Assembly (NCBI RefSeq): GCF_005938215.1
Contig: NZ_VCPD01000004.1
Location: forward strand, 372,001-436,000
DNA from: Ruegeria sediminis
GTDB lineage: Bacteria > Pseudomonadota > Alphaproteobacteria > Rhodobacterales > Rhodobacteraceae
Length of the DNA: 64,000 bases
Direction: 5' to 3'
A program made the position numbers and the translations under genes. The number at the start of each line of letters is the position of its first letter. Position 1 is the first letter of the stretch. Shown in pieces: positions 52,075-61,648 of the stretch. The notes under the pieces are model-generated. The model saw nothing but the letters and a program-made list of their open reading frames with translations. It was not told the origin of the DNA and did not search any database.

Positions 52075-53436
52075 TCACTCTTTGGCGAGTTGTTGCGCGC
52101 CGGACCCGTCGTCCTCGTCCTTCAGCAGCCGGACCTCCCGCTGCGGGAACGGGATCGAGATGCCCTCGGCCTTGAACGCGTCCCACAGCGCCAGATAGAC
52201 GTTGCCGCGGATGTTGGTCAATCCGGCGGTCGGGTCGCTGATCCAGAACCGCAGCACGTAATCGACGCTGCTGTCGCCGAAGCCGGTGATGTGGCAGACC
52301 GGTTCGTGCCCAAAGCCGCTGAGCACGCGCTGCACCGATTTCACGGCGCGGATGGCGACCGCGCGCACCTGGTGCGGGTCGTCGTCGTAGCTGGTGCCGA
52401 ATTCCAGATCCAGCCGCACGAAGCGGTCGGAATGCGACCAGTTCACCACCTGGCCGGTGATCAGATCCTCGTTCGGAATCAGGTATTCGCGCCCGTCCCG
52501 CGTGACGACCGAGACATATCGCGCGCCCAGCGAATTGATCCAACCGAAGGTTTCGCCCAGCGAGATCACGTCGCCCGGCTTGATCGACCGGTCCATCAGG
52601 ATGATGATGCCCGAGATCAGGTTCGACACCACCTTCTGAAGCCCAAAGCCGATGCCGACACCGACGGCCCCCGACAACAGCGCGATCCCGGTCAGATCGA
52701 ATCCCAGCGTGCGGATCGAGACCAGGAAGACGATGCCGTAAAGCGAGACCTGGATGGCCTTGCTCAGCAGCACCTGCATCGAAGGGGACAGGTCGTCGTT
52801 GCTGTGCAGCGCCCGCGATGCCGCCTGCGTCGCCAGCCGTGTCAGCACCAGCAGCACGCCGATCAGCAGGGCGGCCTTGAGTATCCCCAGGATCGAGATG
52901 TGCAGATCCCCGATCGAGACGGCGACCCCGTCCAGGAACCCGGCGACGTCGTCGGTCAGATTCAGGGCAACCAGCGTTGCATAGACCCACATAGACCATT
53001 TGAAGATCTTGCGCAGCGTCCGGTTGTGCACCAGCCGCGCCACCAGGGCGATGACCAGCCACGCGGTGGCGAGCGTCGCCACGATGCCGATGATGTAGCT
53101 GCGCGACGGCCAGGTGACCTGCTGCATCACCAGGTAGACCAGCCAGGCCAGCAGCGCGAAATACAGCAGCGTCAGGCGGCGCATGATCTGGACCAGCGAG
53201 CGCAGCCGCCATTTCGGCCAGCCTTCGCGGGCGCGCGCCCAGGCCTCCCATTGGTTTTTCGTCAGCAATCTCAGCAGGAAGGACAGCGCGACCAGCAGCA
53301 GGACGATCAGGATCTGGTACTGCCGCCAGCCCGGCGTCACGAACAGATCGAACACCTTTTCCGCCTGGATGAAAAAGGCGGCAATCATGTCCGCGAACAT
53401 GTCCGTCATCGTCTGCGGCGGTTGCTCTTGATCCAT
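52075..53436 (-). CDS. MscS-family mechanosensitive channel
   Basis: A 453-residue inner-membrane protein. Several helices in the first half precede the pore-lining helix with its Gly/Ala-rich face (LSGAVGVGIGFGLQKVVSNLISG) at about 260-285. The beta domain follows (SIKPGDVISLGETFGWINSLGARYVSVVTRDGREYLIPNEDL), then an alpha/beta vestibule. It releases solutes on hypo-osmotic shock. It is transcribed on its own behind a non-coding gap. Confidence 0.93.
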   Translation of the reverse strand: MDQEQPPQTMTDMFADMIAAFFIQAEKVFDLFVTPGWRQYQILIVLLLVALSFLLRLLTKNQWEAWARAREGWPKWRLRSLVQIMRRLTLLYFALLAWLVYLVMQQVTWPSRSYIIGIVATLATAWLVIALVARLVHNRTLRKIFKWSMWVYATLVALNLTDDVAGFLDGVAVSIGDLHISILGILKAALLIGVLLVLTRLATQAASRALHSNDDLSPSMQVLLSKAIQVSLYGIVFLVSIRTLGFDLTGIALLSGAVGVGIGFGLQKVVSNLISGIIILMDRSIKPGDVISLGETFGWINSLGARYVSVVTRDGREYLIPNEDLITGQVVNWSHSDRFVRLDLEFGTSYDDDPHQVRAVAIRAVKSVQRVLSGFGHEPVCHITGFGDSSVDYVLRFWISDPTAGLTNIRGNVYLALWDAFKAEGISIPFPQREVRLLKDEDDGSGAQQLAKE

Positions 53437-53539
53437 GCGCTACTCCCGAACGTCAGAATGAACGGCTTCGGCGGCCCAGCGCAAGGGCCAACGGTGTGCC
53501 GAGAACGACCTTGATTGCCGCGGTGCCGCGTTATATCTG

Positions 53540-53644
53540 ATGCGCATGAGACACATGTCCGCCCCGAAACCGAATCTGCAGGACCGCGCCCGGTTGCGTG
53601 AACGGTTCTTCGGGGCTGCCCGCACGGTTCTGGCCCGCCTATAA
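53540..53644 (+). CDS. Possible 34-residue basic peptide ahead of leuC
   Basis: An ATG at 53540, with further in-frame ATGs at 53546 and 53555, opens a frame ending in TAA 52 bases before leuC. The peptide is basic ([20 protein letters not shown]) and has no run of leucine codons, so it is not a classic attenuation leader. Candidate promoter parts TTGATT (53511-53516) and TATATC (53532-53537) lie just upstream, so it would be almost leaderless. Coding status is unproven. Confidence 0.25.
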   Translation: MRMRHMSAPKPNLQDRARLRERFFGAARTVLARL

Positions 53645-53696
53645 GCGGCCGCCAGTCACCTATCGCCAGCCATTCTCAAAACACGGGAGAGGACCG

Positions 53697-55100
53697 ATGT
53701 CCCCCAAGACACTCTATGACAAGATCTGGGATGCGCATGTCGCGCACCAGGCCGACGACGGCACCTGCCTGCTCTACATCGACCGCCACCTGGTCCACGA
53801 AGTGACCAGCCCGCAGGCTTTCGAAGGGCTGCGCATGGCCGGCCGCAAGGTGCGCGCGCCGGAAAAGACCATCGCCGTGCCGGATCACAACGTGCCCACG
53901 ACGCCCGACCGGGTGAACGGCATCGAGAACCCGGAGTCGCGCCTGCAGGTCGAGGCGCTGGACAGGAACGCCAGGGAATTCGGCATCCACTACTACCCGG
54001 TGAATGACGTGCGCCAGGGTATCGTCCACATCGTCGGCCCGGAACAGGGCTGGACCCTGCCTGGCATGACCGTGGTCTGCGGCGACAGCCACACCGCCAC
54101 CCACGGCGCCTTCGGCGCGCTGGCGCACGGCATCGGCACGTCCGAGGTCGAGCACGTCCTGGCCACCCAGACGCTGATCCAGAAGAAATCCAAGAACATG
54201 AAGGTCGAGATCACCGGCAAGCTGCAGCCGGGCGTGACCGCCAAGGACATCACCCTGGCCGTGATCGGCAAGACCGGCACCGCCGGCGGCACCGGCTACG
54301 TGATCGAGTATTGCGGCGAGGCCATCCGCTCGCTGTCGATGGAAGGCCGCATGACCGTCTGCAACATGGCCATCGAAGGCGGTGCCCGCGCCGGCCTGAT
54401 CGCGCCGGACGAAACCACCTTCGAATACGTCAAGGGCCGTCCCCATGCCCCCAAGGGCGCCCAGTGGGAAGCCGCGCTGAACTGGTGGAAGACGCTCTAT
54501 TCCGACGATGACGCCCATTGGGACAAGGTCGTGACCCTGCGCGGCGAGGATATCGCCCCGGTCGTCACCTGGGGCACCTCGCCCGAGGACGTGCTGCCGA
54601 TCACCGCAACCGTGCCCAACCCCGAGGACTTCACCGGCGGCAAGGTCGAGGCGGCCCGCCGCTCGCTGGAATACATGGGCCTGAAGCCCGGTCAGAAGCT
54701 GAGCGACATCGAGATCGACACCGTCTTCATCGGCTCCTGCACCAACGGCCGCATCGAGGACCTGCGCGCCGCCGCCGAGATCCTGAAGGGCAAGAAGATC
54801 AAGGACGGCCTCCGCGCCATGGTCGTGCCCGGCTCGGGCCTCGTCCGCGCCCAGGCCGAAGAGGAGGGCATCGCCGAGATCTTCAAGGAGGCCGGATTTG
54901 AATGGCGTCTGGCCGGCTGCTCGATGTGCCTGGCGATGAATCCCGACCAGCTCAGCCCCGGCGAACGCTGCGCCGCCACCTCGAACCGCAACTTCGAAGG
55001 CCGCCAGGGCCGCGGCGGGCGCACCCACCTGCTGAGCCCCGCGATGGCTGCCGCAGCGGCAATCACGGGAAAGCTGACAGATGTCCGGGAATTGATGTAA
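53697..55100 (+). CDS. leuC: 3-isopropylmalate dehydratase large subunit LeuC
   Basis: A 467-residue aconitase-family protein. The cluster-binding cysteines lie in FIGSCTNGR and GCSMCLAMN, and [22 protein letters not shown] is conserved. With LeuD it isomerises 2- to 3-isopropylmalate in leucine synthesis. GGAGAGGA (53685-53692) lies 4 bases before the ATG at 53697, which excludes upstream codons. Confidence 0.96.
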   Translation: MSPKTLYDKIWDAHVAHQADDGTCLLYIDRHLVHEVTSPQAFEGLRMAGRKVRAPEKTIAVPDHNVPTTPDRVNGIENPESRLQVEALDRNAREFGIHYYPVNDVRQGIVHIVGPEQGWTLPGMTVVCGDSHTATHGAFGALAHGIGTSEVEHVLATQTLIQKKSKNMKVEITGKLQPGVTAKDITLAVIGKTGTAGGTGYVIEYCGEAIRSLSMEGRMTVCNMAIEGGARAGLIAPDETTFEYVKGRPHAPKGAQWEAALNWWKTLYSDDDAHWDKVVTLRGEDIAPVVTWGTSPEDVLPITATVPNPEDFTGGKVEAARRSLEYMGLKPGQKLSDIEIDTVFIGSCTNGRIEDLRAAAEILKGKKIKDGLRAMVVPGSGLVRAQAEEEGIAEIFKEAGFEWRLAGCSMCLAMNPDQLSPGERCAATSNRNFEGRQGRGGRTHLLSPAMAAAAAITGKLTDVRELM

Positions 55101-55138
55101 GCTGCCCTCATATCTAGATTTTTGAGGGAGAGACTGAA

Positions 55139-55681
55139 ATGAGTGACTGGCTGAAATGGCTCCTGCTGGGGCTCCTGACCATCGTGTTCGGCATCATCGT
55201 GCTGGGCAACACCGTCATTGCGTCGATCGCGGTGGTTACCCTGACCGGCATCCTGCTGCTGGTTGCCGGAGCGTTCCAGATCTTCGGCGCTTTCACGGTC
55301 GAAGGCGCCGGAAACAAGATCCTGTCCTTCATCATGGGCGCGATCATGCTGTTTCTCGGCTGGTCGTTTCTGGCGCATCCGCTGCAGGGCGTGATCTCGC
55401 TGTCCATGCTGGTCATCATCCTGTTCATGGCCGGAGGCATCGCCCGCGTCATCCTGTCGTTCCAGATGCGGGGAACCCAGTTCTTCTGGCCGACCCTGAT
55501 CTCGGGCATCCTGTCGATGGTGCTGGCCGCGATCATCTGGAACTACGCAACCGCCGAACCGGCCGCGATGTTGAACCTGCTCGGGATCCTTCTGGGCATC
55601 GAGATGCTGTTCAACGGGTTCGGCCTGGTCTTCATGGCGCTCTTCGTCAAGGGTGCCGGCAACGAACTGAAACAAGCATAG
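55139..55681 (+). CDS. HdeD-like membrane protein (DUF308)
   Basis: A 180-residue protein with about six membrane helices and Gly/Ala packing. The repeated pattern LLGLLTIVFGIIVL, MGAIMLFLGW and SGILSMVLAAIIW is typical of the HdeD acid-resistance/DUF308 family. AGGGAGAG lies before the ATG. It splits leuC from leuD on the same strand, with 38 and 39 bases to either side, so it is probably co-transcribed with them. The function in this setting is unknown. Confidence 0.82.
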   Translation: MSDWLKWLLLGLLTIVFGIIVLGNTVIASIAVVTLTGILLLVAGAFQIFGAFTVEGAGNKILSFIMGAIMLFLGWSFLAHPLQGVISLSMLVIILFMAGGIARVILSFQMRGTQFFWPTLISGILSMVLAAIIWNYATAEPAAMLNLLGILLGIEMLFNGFGLVFMALFVKGAGNELKQA

Positions 55682-55720
55682 GCGGGAAACGGGGCTGGCC
55701 CTCTCCCGCAGGAGTAGAAC

Positions 55721-56326
55721 ATGGAAAAGTTTGAGAAAATCCACGGGGTGGCCGCCCCCATGCCGCTGATCAACATCGACACCGACATGATCATCCCCAA
55801 GGTCCACCTGAAGACCATCAAGCGGTCGGGCCTCGGCGTCGTGCTGTTCGACGAGATGCGCTATCACGACGACGGGCGCGAGAACGAGGAATTCGTGCTG
55901 AACAAGCCGGCCTACCGCAACGCCGAGATCCTCGTCGCGGGCGACAATTTCGGCTGCGGCTCGTCGCGGGAACACGCGCCCTGGGCGATCAAGGATTTCG
56001 GCATCAAGGTGGTGATCTCGACCAGCTTCGCCGACATCTTCTTCAACAACTGCTTCAAGAACGGCATCCTGCCCATCGTCGTGGAGCAGGACCACCACGA
56101 CATCCTGATGCAGGACGCCCACAAGGGCGAGAACGCGCGCATCACCGTCCACCTCGAAGCGCAGGAGATCGTGACCTCGGACGGCGTGGTGATCACCTTC
56201 GACATCGATCCCCACCGCAAGCACTGCCTGCTCAACGGGCTCGACGATATCGGACTGACGATGGAGAAGGCCGAGCATATCGACAATTTCGAATCACAGG
56301 CCGCGCAGGCCCGCCCCTGGGTCTGA
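55721..56326 (+). CDS. leuD: 3-isopropylmalate dehydratase small subunit LeuD
   Basis: A 201-residue swivel-domain protein. [18 protein letters not shown] and [17 protein letters not shown] carry the substrate-contacting residues. It completes the LeuCD dimer. GGAG lies 7 bases before the ATG and a good terminator follows the stop. Confidence 0.96.
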   Translation: MEKFEKIHGVAAPMPLINIDTDMIIPKVHLKTIKRSGLGVVLFDEMRYHDDGRENEEFVLNKPAYRNAEILVAGDNFGCGSSREHAPWAIKDFGIKVVISTSFADIFFNNCFKNGILPIVVEQDHHDILMQDAHKGENARITVHLEAQEIVTSDGVVITFDIDPHRKHCLLNGLDDIGLTMEKAEHIDNFESQAAQARPWV

Positions 56327-56350
56327 TTCTCTTTGTCGCAGCTTTCCGGC

Positions 56351-56383
56351 GGGGTCGCGATACGCGGCCCCGTTCGTATTTTT
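56351..56383 (+). terminator. Intrinsic terminator after leuD
   Basis: GGGGTCGCG (56351-56359) and CGCGGCCCC (56363-56371) form a 9-bp stem with one G-U pair and a 3-base loop, followed by GTTCGTATTTTT. Stem and T-run both support Rho-independent termination of leuC-leuD. Confidence 0.75.
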
Positions 56384-56643
56384 GGTGCCCGGCAAGGCAC
56401 AACCACAACATGTAGCGTCATTTGACAAACACACGCCACATTTGCGCCCTTAATGATGCAAAGCGGCACCAGTTTCGCCATCTTTTCGCCCGGAATCAGG
56501 TATTTCCTGTGCCGTGGCTTGAGTGAAATGCCTCTGGCGGTCACAACTTGGACACAAGGAGGCATCCGCCGGACCGGCGGACTCAAGTTGGAACAAAGGC
56601 TCGGCAAAGAACCGGCCTGTCCAGTTTGGAAAGGGTTGGAAAA
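56384..56643. other. Non-coding stretch between the leuD terminator and the membrane protein gene
   Basis: No convincing gene. A perfect palindrome CCGCCGGACCGGCGG is at 56566-56580. The imperfect direct repeats AACTTGGACACAAGG (56535-56549) and AAGTTGGAACAAAGG (56585-56599), 50 bases apart, flank it. These could be regulator sites for the next gene, which uses a GTG start at 56644. A TTGACA at 56422 has no -10 at a proper distance. Confidence 0.5.
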
Positions 56644-57477
56644 GTGATTGCTCGCACATCAGGGGCGGCGATACGCGGCATTCTCGTGGCACTCATGGTG
56701 CTGACGCCGGCGTTGTACCTGCCCCACTCGACGGCAAACGCGACCGAGATCGTGGTGTTCCTCGCCATTCTCGCGTTCATCCTGACATTCGCCGAATACA
56801 ACTCCGCCTTCCCAAGCTTCATCGAGTTCCGGGACGCTCCTCCGATCAACCGGCTGCGCTTCGTCGGATTGATGTCGATGGTCACCTTCCTGACGCTGAT
56901 CTGCAAGCACTCCTATGCGCCGACGACCGCAACCACCCTGTTCCACGGAATGGGCGTGCTGGTGGCCAATGTCGTCGACTTTCCCTATTCGCCGGTGCGG
57001 CTCGTCGTGCTGATCCTGCCGCCGCAGGCAAGCCCGGCCCTGATCGAAATGGTCCGGATCACCGCCAGCGTCGCCTATGTCGCCGCGCTGGTCACGGTGG
57101 CGAGCTTTGCCTACGCCCTGCGCGTCCGCGGCTGGCCCACGGGCAACGGCGCGTTCAACGTCTGGATCAACCTGCCGCTCTTCGACCCGACCGCCGGCGG
57201 CGACGTCGTGACCCGGATGCAGCGGGACGGCCGCATCAACATCATTGTCGGCGTTCTGCTGCCCTTCGTGATCCCGGCCCTGGTCAAACTGGCAGCGGAT
57301 TACGCCAGCCCGATCACGCTCTCGAATCCGCAGACGGTGATCTGGACGGCAAGCGCCTGGGCGTTTCTGCCGGCCAGCACCATCATGCGCGGCATGGCCA
57401 TGCTGCGGATCGCCGGGCTGATCGCGGAAAAGCGCCGCGCCTATTCCACCGCCGAGGCTGCCCAGCAGGCTGCATGA
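56644..57477 (+). CDS. Multi-pass membrane protein of unknown function
   Basis: A 277-residue protein with about six hydrophobic segments and a loop (FRDAPPINRLRFVG) between early helices. The start is GTG at 56644, after a purine-rich GGAAAGGGTTGGAAA stretch; upstream frame residues look non-protein-like. The family is not recognised. It overlaps the EEP gene by 4 bases (ATGA), so the two are coupled and may work on the same envelope process. Confidence 0.72.
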   Translation: MIARTSGAAIRGILVALMVLTPALYLPHSTANATEIVVFLAILAFILTFAEYNSAFPSFIEFRDAPPINRLRFVGLMSMVTFLTLICKHSYAPTTATTLFHGMGVLVANVVDFPYSPVRLVVLILPPQASPALIEMVRITASVAYVAALVTVASFAYALRVRGWPTGNGAFNVWINLPLFDPTAGGDVVTRMQRDGRINIIVGVLLPFVIPALVKLAADYASPITLSNPQTVIWTASAWAFLPASTIMRGMAMLRIAGLIAEKRRAYSTAEAAQQAA

Positions 57478-58535
57478 TCCGAGCCCTCCTGTTTCTGCTG
57501 CTGCCTTTCACGGCGCAGGCCGAGACGCTGCGCATCGCGACCTTCAACACCGAACTCAGCCGCGACGGGCCCGGCCTGCTGCTGCGCGACATTCGCGGCG
57601 GCGACCGACAGGTCATGGATGTCGTGAGCGTGATCGCCGCCGCCGCGCCGGACGTGATCGCGCTGCAGGGCATCGACTGGGATTTCAACGGCCTGGCCCT
57701 GCAGGCACTGGCCGAGCGGCTTGCCGAGGCGGGGGCGCAATACCCTCACCGGTTCTCGCGGCAACCGAACGCGGGACTGGAAACGGGGCTCGACCTCGAC
57801 GGTGACGGCAGGCTGCACGGCCCCGGCGACGCGCAGGGATGGGGACAATATACCGGGCAGGGCGGTCTGGCGGTCCTGTCCCGATATCCGATCGCGGACC
57901 GAGAGGCGCGCGATTTCTCGGGCCTCCTGTGGCGGGACCTTCCCGGCGCCCGGCTGCCCGAAACGGACGGCCGGCCGTTTCCTTCGCCCGATGCGCAAGC
58001 CGCGCAGCGCCTTTCCTCAACCGCGCATTGGGTTGTGCCGATCGACGCGCCCTCCGGCCGGTTCGAGCTTTTGACTTTCCACGCCGCGCCGCCGGTCTTC
58101 GACGGTCCCGAAGATCGCAACGGGCTGCGAAACCGCGACGAGCTCCGCTTGTGGCAGGTGTTTCTCGACGGCGCGCTCGGCCCCGGCCCCGATGGGCGGT
58201 TCGTCATCGCGGGCGACGCCAATCTGGACCCGAAAGACAGCGAAGGGCATACGGCGGTCATGCAAGGGCTGTTGTCGGATCCCCGGCTGCAAGACCCGAG
58301 ACCGCGCAGCGACGGCGCCGCCCAAGCCGGTCCGCAAGGGCACCGCGCGCCAGACGATCTCGACACAGTGGACTGGGATGGCGCCGGCAGGCTGCGTGTG
58401 GACTATGTGCTGCCCTCGGCCGGATGGCGGGTCGTCGGCGCCGGCGTCCACTGGCCGGCACCGGATCAGGAAGGTCACGACACGGCGTCACGCGCCAGCC
58501 GCCACCGCCTGGTCTGGGTCGACCTTGCCCGCTGA
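57474..58535 (+). CDS. Secreted endonuclease/exonuclease/phosphatase family protein
   Basis: A 353-residue protein with a short signal peptide (cleavage after AQA at about 16). The EEP fold is marked by LRIATFNTEL, APDVIALQGIDWD, FVIAGDANLDPKDSEGH and a C-terminal ASRHRLVWVDL. These give the metal and catalytic Asn/Asp/His set for phosphodiester hydrolysis. The usual Glu in the second motif reads Gln (ALQGID), which could alter metal binding. Export suggests phosphate scavenging from extracellular nucleic acids or lipids. Confidence 0.85.
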   Translation: MIRALLFLLLPFTAQAETLRIATFNTELSRDGPGLLLRDIRGGDRQVMDVVSVIAAAAPDVIALQGIDWDFNGLALQALAERLAEAGAQYPHRFSRQPNAGLETGLDLDGDGRLHGPGDAQGWGQYTGQGGLAVLSRYPIADREARDFSGLLWRDLPGARLPETDGRPFPSPDAQAAQRLSSTAHWVVPIDAPSGRFELLTFHAAPPVFDGPEDRNGLRNRDELRLWQVFLDGALGPGPDGRFVIAGDANLDPKDSEGHTAVMQGLLSDPRLQDPRPRSDGAAQAGPQGHRAPDDLDTVDWDGAGRLRVDYVLPSAGWRVVGAGVHWPAPDQEGHDTASRASRHRLVWVDLAR

Positions 58536-59396
58536 CATCCCGGCGGGAATGGCCGTGCGCAATGCGGCCTCGATATCGGTCTGTACAAAATCGCCAACCA
58601 GCGTGTCGAAGAACGTACCATCCAGACAATGTGGCGTATTCCAAAGGTAACGCATCTCGATCAGGTGCGGCGCCAGCCTCCAGAAGGGCCGGGCCAGCTG
58701 GACCGGCCACCACTTCATCCTGGCCACCGAAACCTCTCGTCCGGTGTTCCGCGACAGCGCTTCCGCGATCTGCCGCCCCGTCAGGGTGTAGCCCGCAAAC
58801 GGCACATCCGCGAATCGGGGCAACTCGCCGCGCATCTCGGCCAGCGCCACCGCCGCGCGGGCAAGGTCGGGCAGGTAGCCCCAGGCATGGGGAACATCCG
58901 GGTCACCGGGATAGATGAAACGCCCGCGCGCCAGCGGCTTGATCATGACCCGGTCGAACCAGTTGCCCGAGGTCTCGGTATCGATGAAATCACCGGCGCG
59001 CAGGATGATCGTCCGCACGTTCGAGGCGCGATAGCCCTCTTCCATCTCGATCCGGATCCGGCCCAGCGGGTTCCTGGCCTGATGCGGCGTGGCCCCGGAC
59101 CAAGGGCCGGGCGTACCGGCGCCGAACACATAGACGTTCCCCGGCACGATCACGGTCGAACCGCTTGCCGCCGCGGCCTCGATGACCTTCCGGTGCAAAC
59201 CGGGCAGCTGGCTGGCCCAGTCCGGATAGGGCGGGTTCCAGGCGTTCACGATCACGTCGGCGCCCTGCGCCGCGATCATCAGGTTGTCGGTGCGGCGATC
59301 GAATCCGCGGACGCTCCAGCCCGATTTCGCGAAAGCTTTCGCGGCATTCCGGCCAAAACGCCCGGACTTTCCTAGAACGAGCACTGTCTGGGTCAT
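58488..59396 (-). CDS. NAD(P)-binding epimerase/dehydratase-like protein
   Basis: A 302-residue atypical SDR protein. The fingerprint GKSGRFGRNAAKAF lies at 9-22. The family's Tyr-x-x-x-Lys pair is not obvious, so it may act as a binding protein or an unusual reductase. It diverges from the LysR gene. Its 3' end overlaps that of the EEP gene by 48 bases on the opposite strand. Confidence 0.82.
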   Translation of the reverse strand: MTQTVLVLGKSGRFGRNAAKAFAKSGWSVRGFDRRTDNLMIAAQGADVIVNAWNPPYPDWASQLPGLHRKVIEAAAASGSTVIVPGNVYVFGAGTPGPWSGATPHQARNPLGRIRIEMEEGYRASNVRTIILRAGDFIDTETSGNWFDRVMIKPLARGRFIYPGDPDVPHAWGYLPDLARAAVALAEMRGELPRFADVPFAGYTLTGRQIAEALSRNTGREVSVARMKWWPVQLARPFWRLAPHLIEMRYLWNTPHCLDGTFFDTLVGDFVQTDIEAALRTAIPAGMSAGKVDPDQAVAAGA

Positions 59397-59408
59397 GGGA
59401 AACCTCCT

Positions 59409-59485
59409 GTTCTGCAGACAATACTAGTCATTCATCAGCGTTAGAGAATTGCCGATACTCGCAGAACATGTATTCATTTCTGAAT
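59409..59485. promoter_or_regulatory. Divergent LysR-type control region
   Basis: GTTCTGC (59409-59415) and GCAGAAC (59461-59467) are an inverted pair 45 bases apart in the 87-base gap. ATTCATTTCTGAAT (59472-59485) is a symmetric element that covers the lysR start codon. The arrangement fits autoregulation by LysR plus activation of the divergent SDR gene. Confidence 0.4.
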
Positions 59486-60380
59486 GGACAAGACGACTGC
59501 CCTTGCCGACTGGTCCCTGATCCAGAGCTTTCTGGCCGTGGCCGAGACCGGCTCGCTTTCAGCCGCCGCACGCCGGCTTGGCAGCAGCCAGCCTACGATC
59601 GGCCGCCAGATCCAAGCGCTTGAGACGGCGCTTGGCGTCTCGCTGTTCATACGACATGCGCGCGGCCTGCGGCTGAGCGATACCGGCGCGCGGATGCTGC
59701 CGATGGCGCAGCAGATGCGCGCCGCGATGAGCGCCATCGCCCTGACCGCCGCAGGGCAGGACCAGCAGCTGCACGGAACAGTGCGCATCACGGCGTCGGT
59801 CTTTGCCTCGCATTACATCCTGCCGTCCATCCTGGCCCATATCCGCGCCGCCGAACCGGCGATCCAGCTGGAACTGGTTCCTACCGACACGACCGAAAAC
59901 CTGCTGTTCCGCGAGGCCGACATCGCCGTGCGCATGTACCGGCCGCGGCAGGCTGACATCGTCACCCGGCATATCGGCGACGTGGCGCTTTGCGCCTGCG
60001 CCGCGATTTCGTACCTGGAGCGGGCAGGGCGTCCCGAGCGGGTCGAGGACATTCTGGATCACGACCTGGTCGGCTATGACACCAGCGACCTGATCATCGA
60101 CTCCATGCGCGAAAGGGGCTGGCCGGCGAGCCGCCGGAACTTTCCCATGCGCTGCGACAACCAGAGCGCCTATTGGCAACTGGTCCGCGCAGGCTGCGGC
60201 ATAGGCTTCAGCCAGCGCTCCTTTGCCGAGGCCGATCCGCTGGTCGAGGCGCTGCCGTTCGATCTGGGCATTCCGCCGCTCCAGGTCTGGCTGGCCGCGC
60301 CGCAGGCCATGCGCCAGACCCCCCGCATCCGCAGGGTCTGGGACCTGCTGGCCGAAGGGCTGAAGGCCGCCGATCTCTGA
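59484..60380 (+). CDS. LysR family transcriptional regulator
   Basis: A 298-residue regulator. The winged helix-turn-helix (FLAVAETGSLSAAARRLGSSQPTIGRQIQALE) is at about 13-44, followed by a periplasmic-binding-like effector domain. The divergent neighbour is its likely target. The start codon sits inside a palindrome, which suggests repression of its own translation or transcription. Confidence 0.92.
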   Translation: MDKTTALADWSLIQSFLAVAETGSLSAAARRLGSSQPTIGRQIQALETALGVSLFIRHARGLRLSDTGARMLPMAQQMRAAMSAIALTAAGQDQQLHGTVRITASVFASHYILPSILAHIRAAEPAIQLELVPTDTTENLLFREADIAVRMYRPRQADIVTRHIGDVALCACAAISYLERAGRPERVEDILDHDLVGYDTSDLIIDSMRERGWPASRRNFPMRCDNQSAYWQLVRAGCGIGFSQRSFAEADPLVEALPFDLGIPPLQVWLAAPQAMRQTPRIRRVWDLLAEGLKAADL

Positions 60381-60510
60381 CCGGAACCGACGGATCGACA
60401 GGCTCTTGTGAAATCAGGATCGAATTTGCCGTGGCTCGGCCGGATCGCCTCATTGACCCGTTGCCGCCCACGCGCTAGGGCCATTGCGACGAAACGCAAG
60501 GAGACCGTTC

Positions 60511-61614
60511 ATGTCCAACCCCTCGCTCCTCATCCTGCCCGGAGACGGAATTGGCCCGGAAGTCATGGCCGAAGTGCGCAAGATCATCGATTGGTTCGGC
60601 GCGAAACGCGGCCTGGCATTCGACGTGAGCGAGGATCTGGTCGGCGGCTCGGCCTACGACGTCCACGGGGTGCCACTGGCGGACGAGACGATGGCCAAGG
60701 CGCAAGAGGCGGACGCGGTTCTGCTGGGCGCCGTCGGCGGTCCGAAATACGACGATCTGGACTTCAGCGTCAAACCCGAGCGCGGCCTGCTGCGCCTGCG
60801 CAAGGAGATGGACCTGTTCTCAAACCTGCGCCCGGCGCAGTGCTTCGACGCGCTGGCCGATTTCTCGTCGCTCAAACGTGATATCGTGGCCGGTCTCGAC
60901 ATCATGATCGTGCGCGAACTGACCTCGGGCGTCTATTTCGGAGAGCCGCGCGGCATCTTCGAAGAGGGCAACGAACGCGTCGGCATCAACACCCAGCGCT
61001 ACACGGAATCCGAGATCGAACGCGTCGCGCGCTCGGCCTTCGAGCTGGCGATGCGCCGGAACAAGAAGCTCTGTTCGATGGAAAAGGCCAACGTGATGGA
61101 ATCGGGCATCCTCTGGCGCGAGGTGGTGACCCGCGTCGGCAAGGACTATCCCGAAGTGCAGCTCAGCCACATGTATGCCGACAACGGCGCCATGCAGCTT
61201 GTGCGCGCGCCGAAGCAGTTCGACGTCATCCTGACCGACAACCTGTTCGGCGACCTCCTGTCGGACTGCGCCGCGATGCTGACCGGTTCCCTGGGCATGT
61301 TGCCCTCGGCCAGCCTCGGCGCGCCGATGGCCAACGGCCGTCCCAAGGCTCTCTATGAACCGGTACATGGCTCGGCCCCCGACATTGCCGGCCAGGGCAA
61401 GGCAAACCCCATCGCCTGCATCCTGAGTTTCGCCATGGCGCTGCGCTACAGCTTCGATCAGGGCGCCGAGGCCGACCGCCTGGAAGCCGCGATCGAACAG
61501 GTTCTGGCCGACGGCGTGCGCACGGGCGACCTGCTGGCCGAAGAGGGCGTTGCACCTGTTTCGACCGCGCAGATGGGCGACGCCATCGTGGCGGCGCTGG
61601 ACGCAAGCCTCTGA
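60511..61614 (+). CDS. leuB: 3-isopropylmalate dehydrogenase LeuB
   Basis: A 367-residue enzyme that oxidatively decarboxylates 3-isopropylmalate with NAD. It opens [41 protein letters not shown] and [18 protein letters not shown] bind the metal-substrate complex and NAD. AAGGAG (60498-60503) is 7 bases before the ATG at 60511, which is preferred over one nine codons upstream. It completes leuCD-leuB in this region. Confidence 0.96.
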   Translation: MSNPSLLILPGDGIGPEVMAEVRKIIDWFGAKRGLAFDVSEDLVGGSAYDVHGVPLADETMAKAQEADAVLLGAVGGPKYDDLDFSVKPERGLLRLRKEMDLFSNLRPAQCFDALADFSSLKRDIVAGLDIMIVRELTSGVYFGEPRGIFEEGNERVGINTQRYTESEIERVARSAFELAMRRNKKLCSMEKANVMESGILWREVVTRVGKDYPEVQLSHMYADNGAMQLVRAPKQFDVILTDNLFGDLLSDCAAMLTGSLGMLPSASLGAPMANGRPKALYEPVHGSAPDIAGQGKANPIACILSFAMALRYSFDQGAEADRLEAAIEQVLADGVRTGDLLAEEGVAPVSTAQMGDAIVAALDASL

Positions 61615-61622
61615 GACTTCGG

Positions 61623-61648
61623 CCCGCGGCGGTTCGCGCCGCCGCGGG
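61623..61648. terminator. Strong hairpin between convergent leuB and the aspartoacylase-like gene
   Basis: CCCGCGGCGG (61623-61632) and CCGCCGCGGG (61639-61648) form a perfect 10-bp stem with a TTCGCG loop, 8 bases after the leuB stop and touching the stop of the facing gene. No T-run, so it may act in both directions with Rho or as an RNA end-protector. Confidence 0.55.

Noticed and set aside
56422-56455. Perfect TTGACA as a promoter -35
   Set aside because: No -10-like hexamer lies 15-19 bases downstream; the nearest TTAATG is 22 bases away.
56534-56590. CAACTTG and CAAGTTG as one long hairpin
   Set aside because: The two arms are not centred on the internal palindrome and are 43 bases apart; the direct-repeat reading explains them better.
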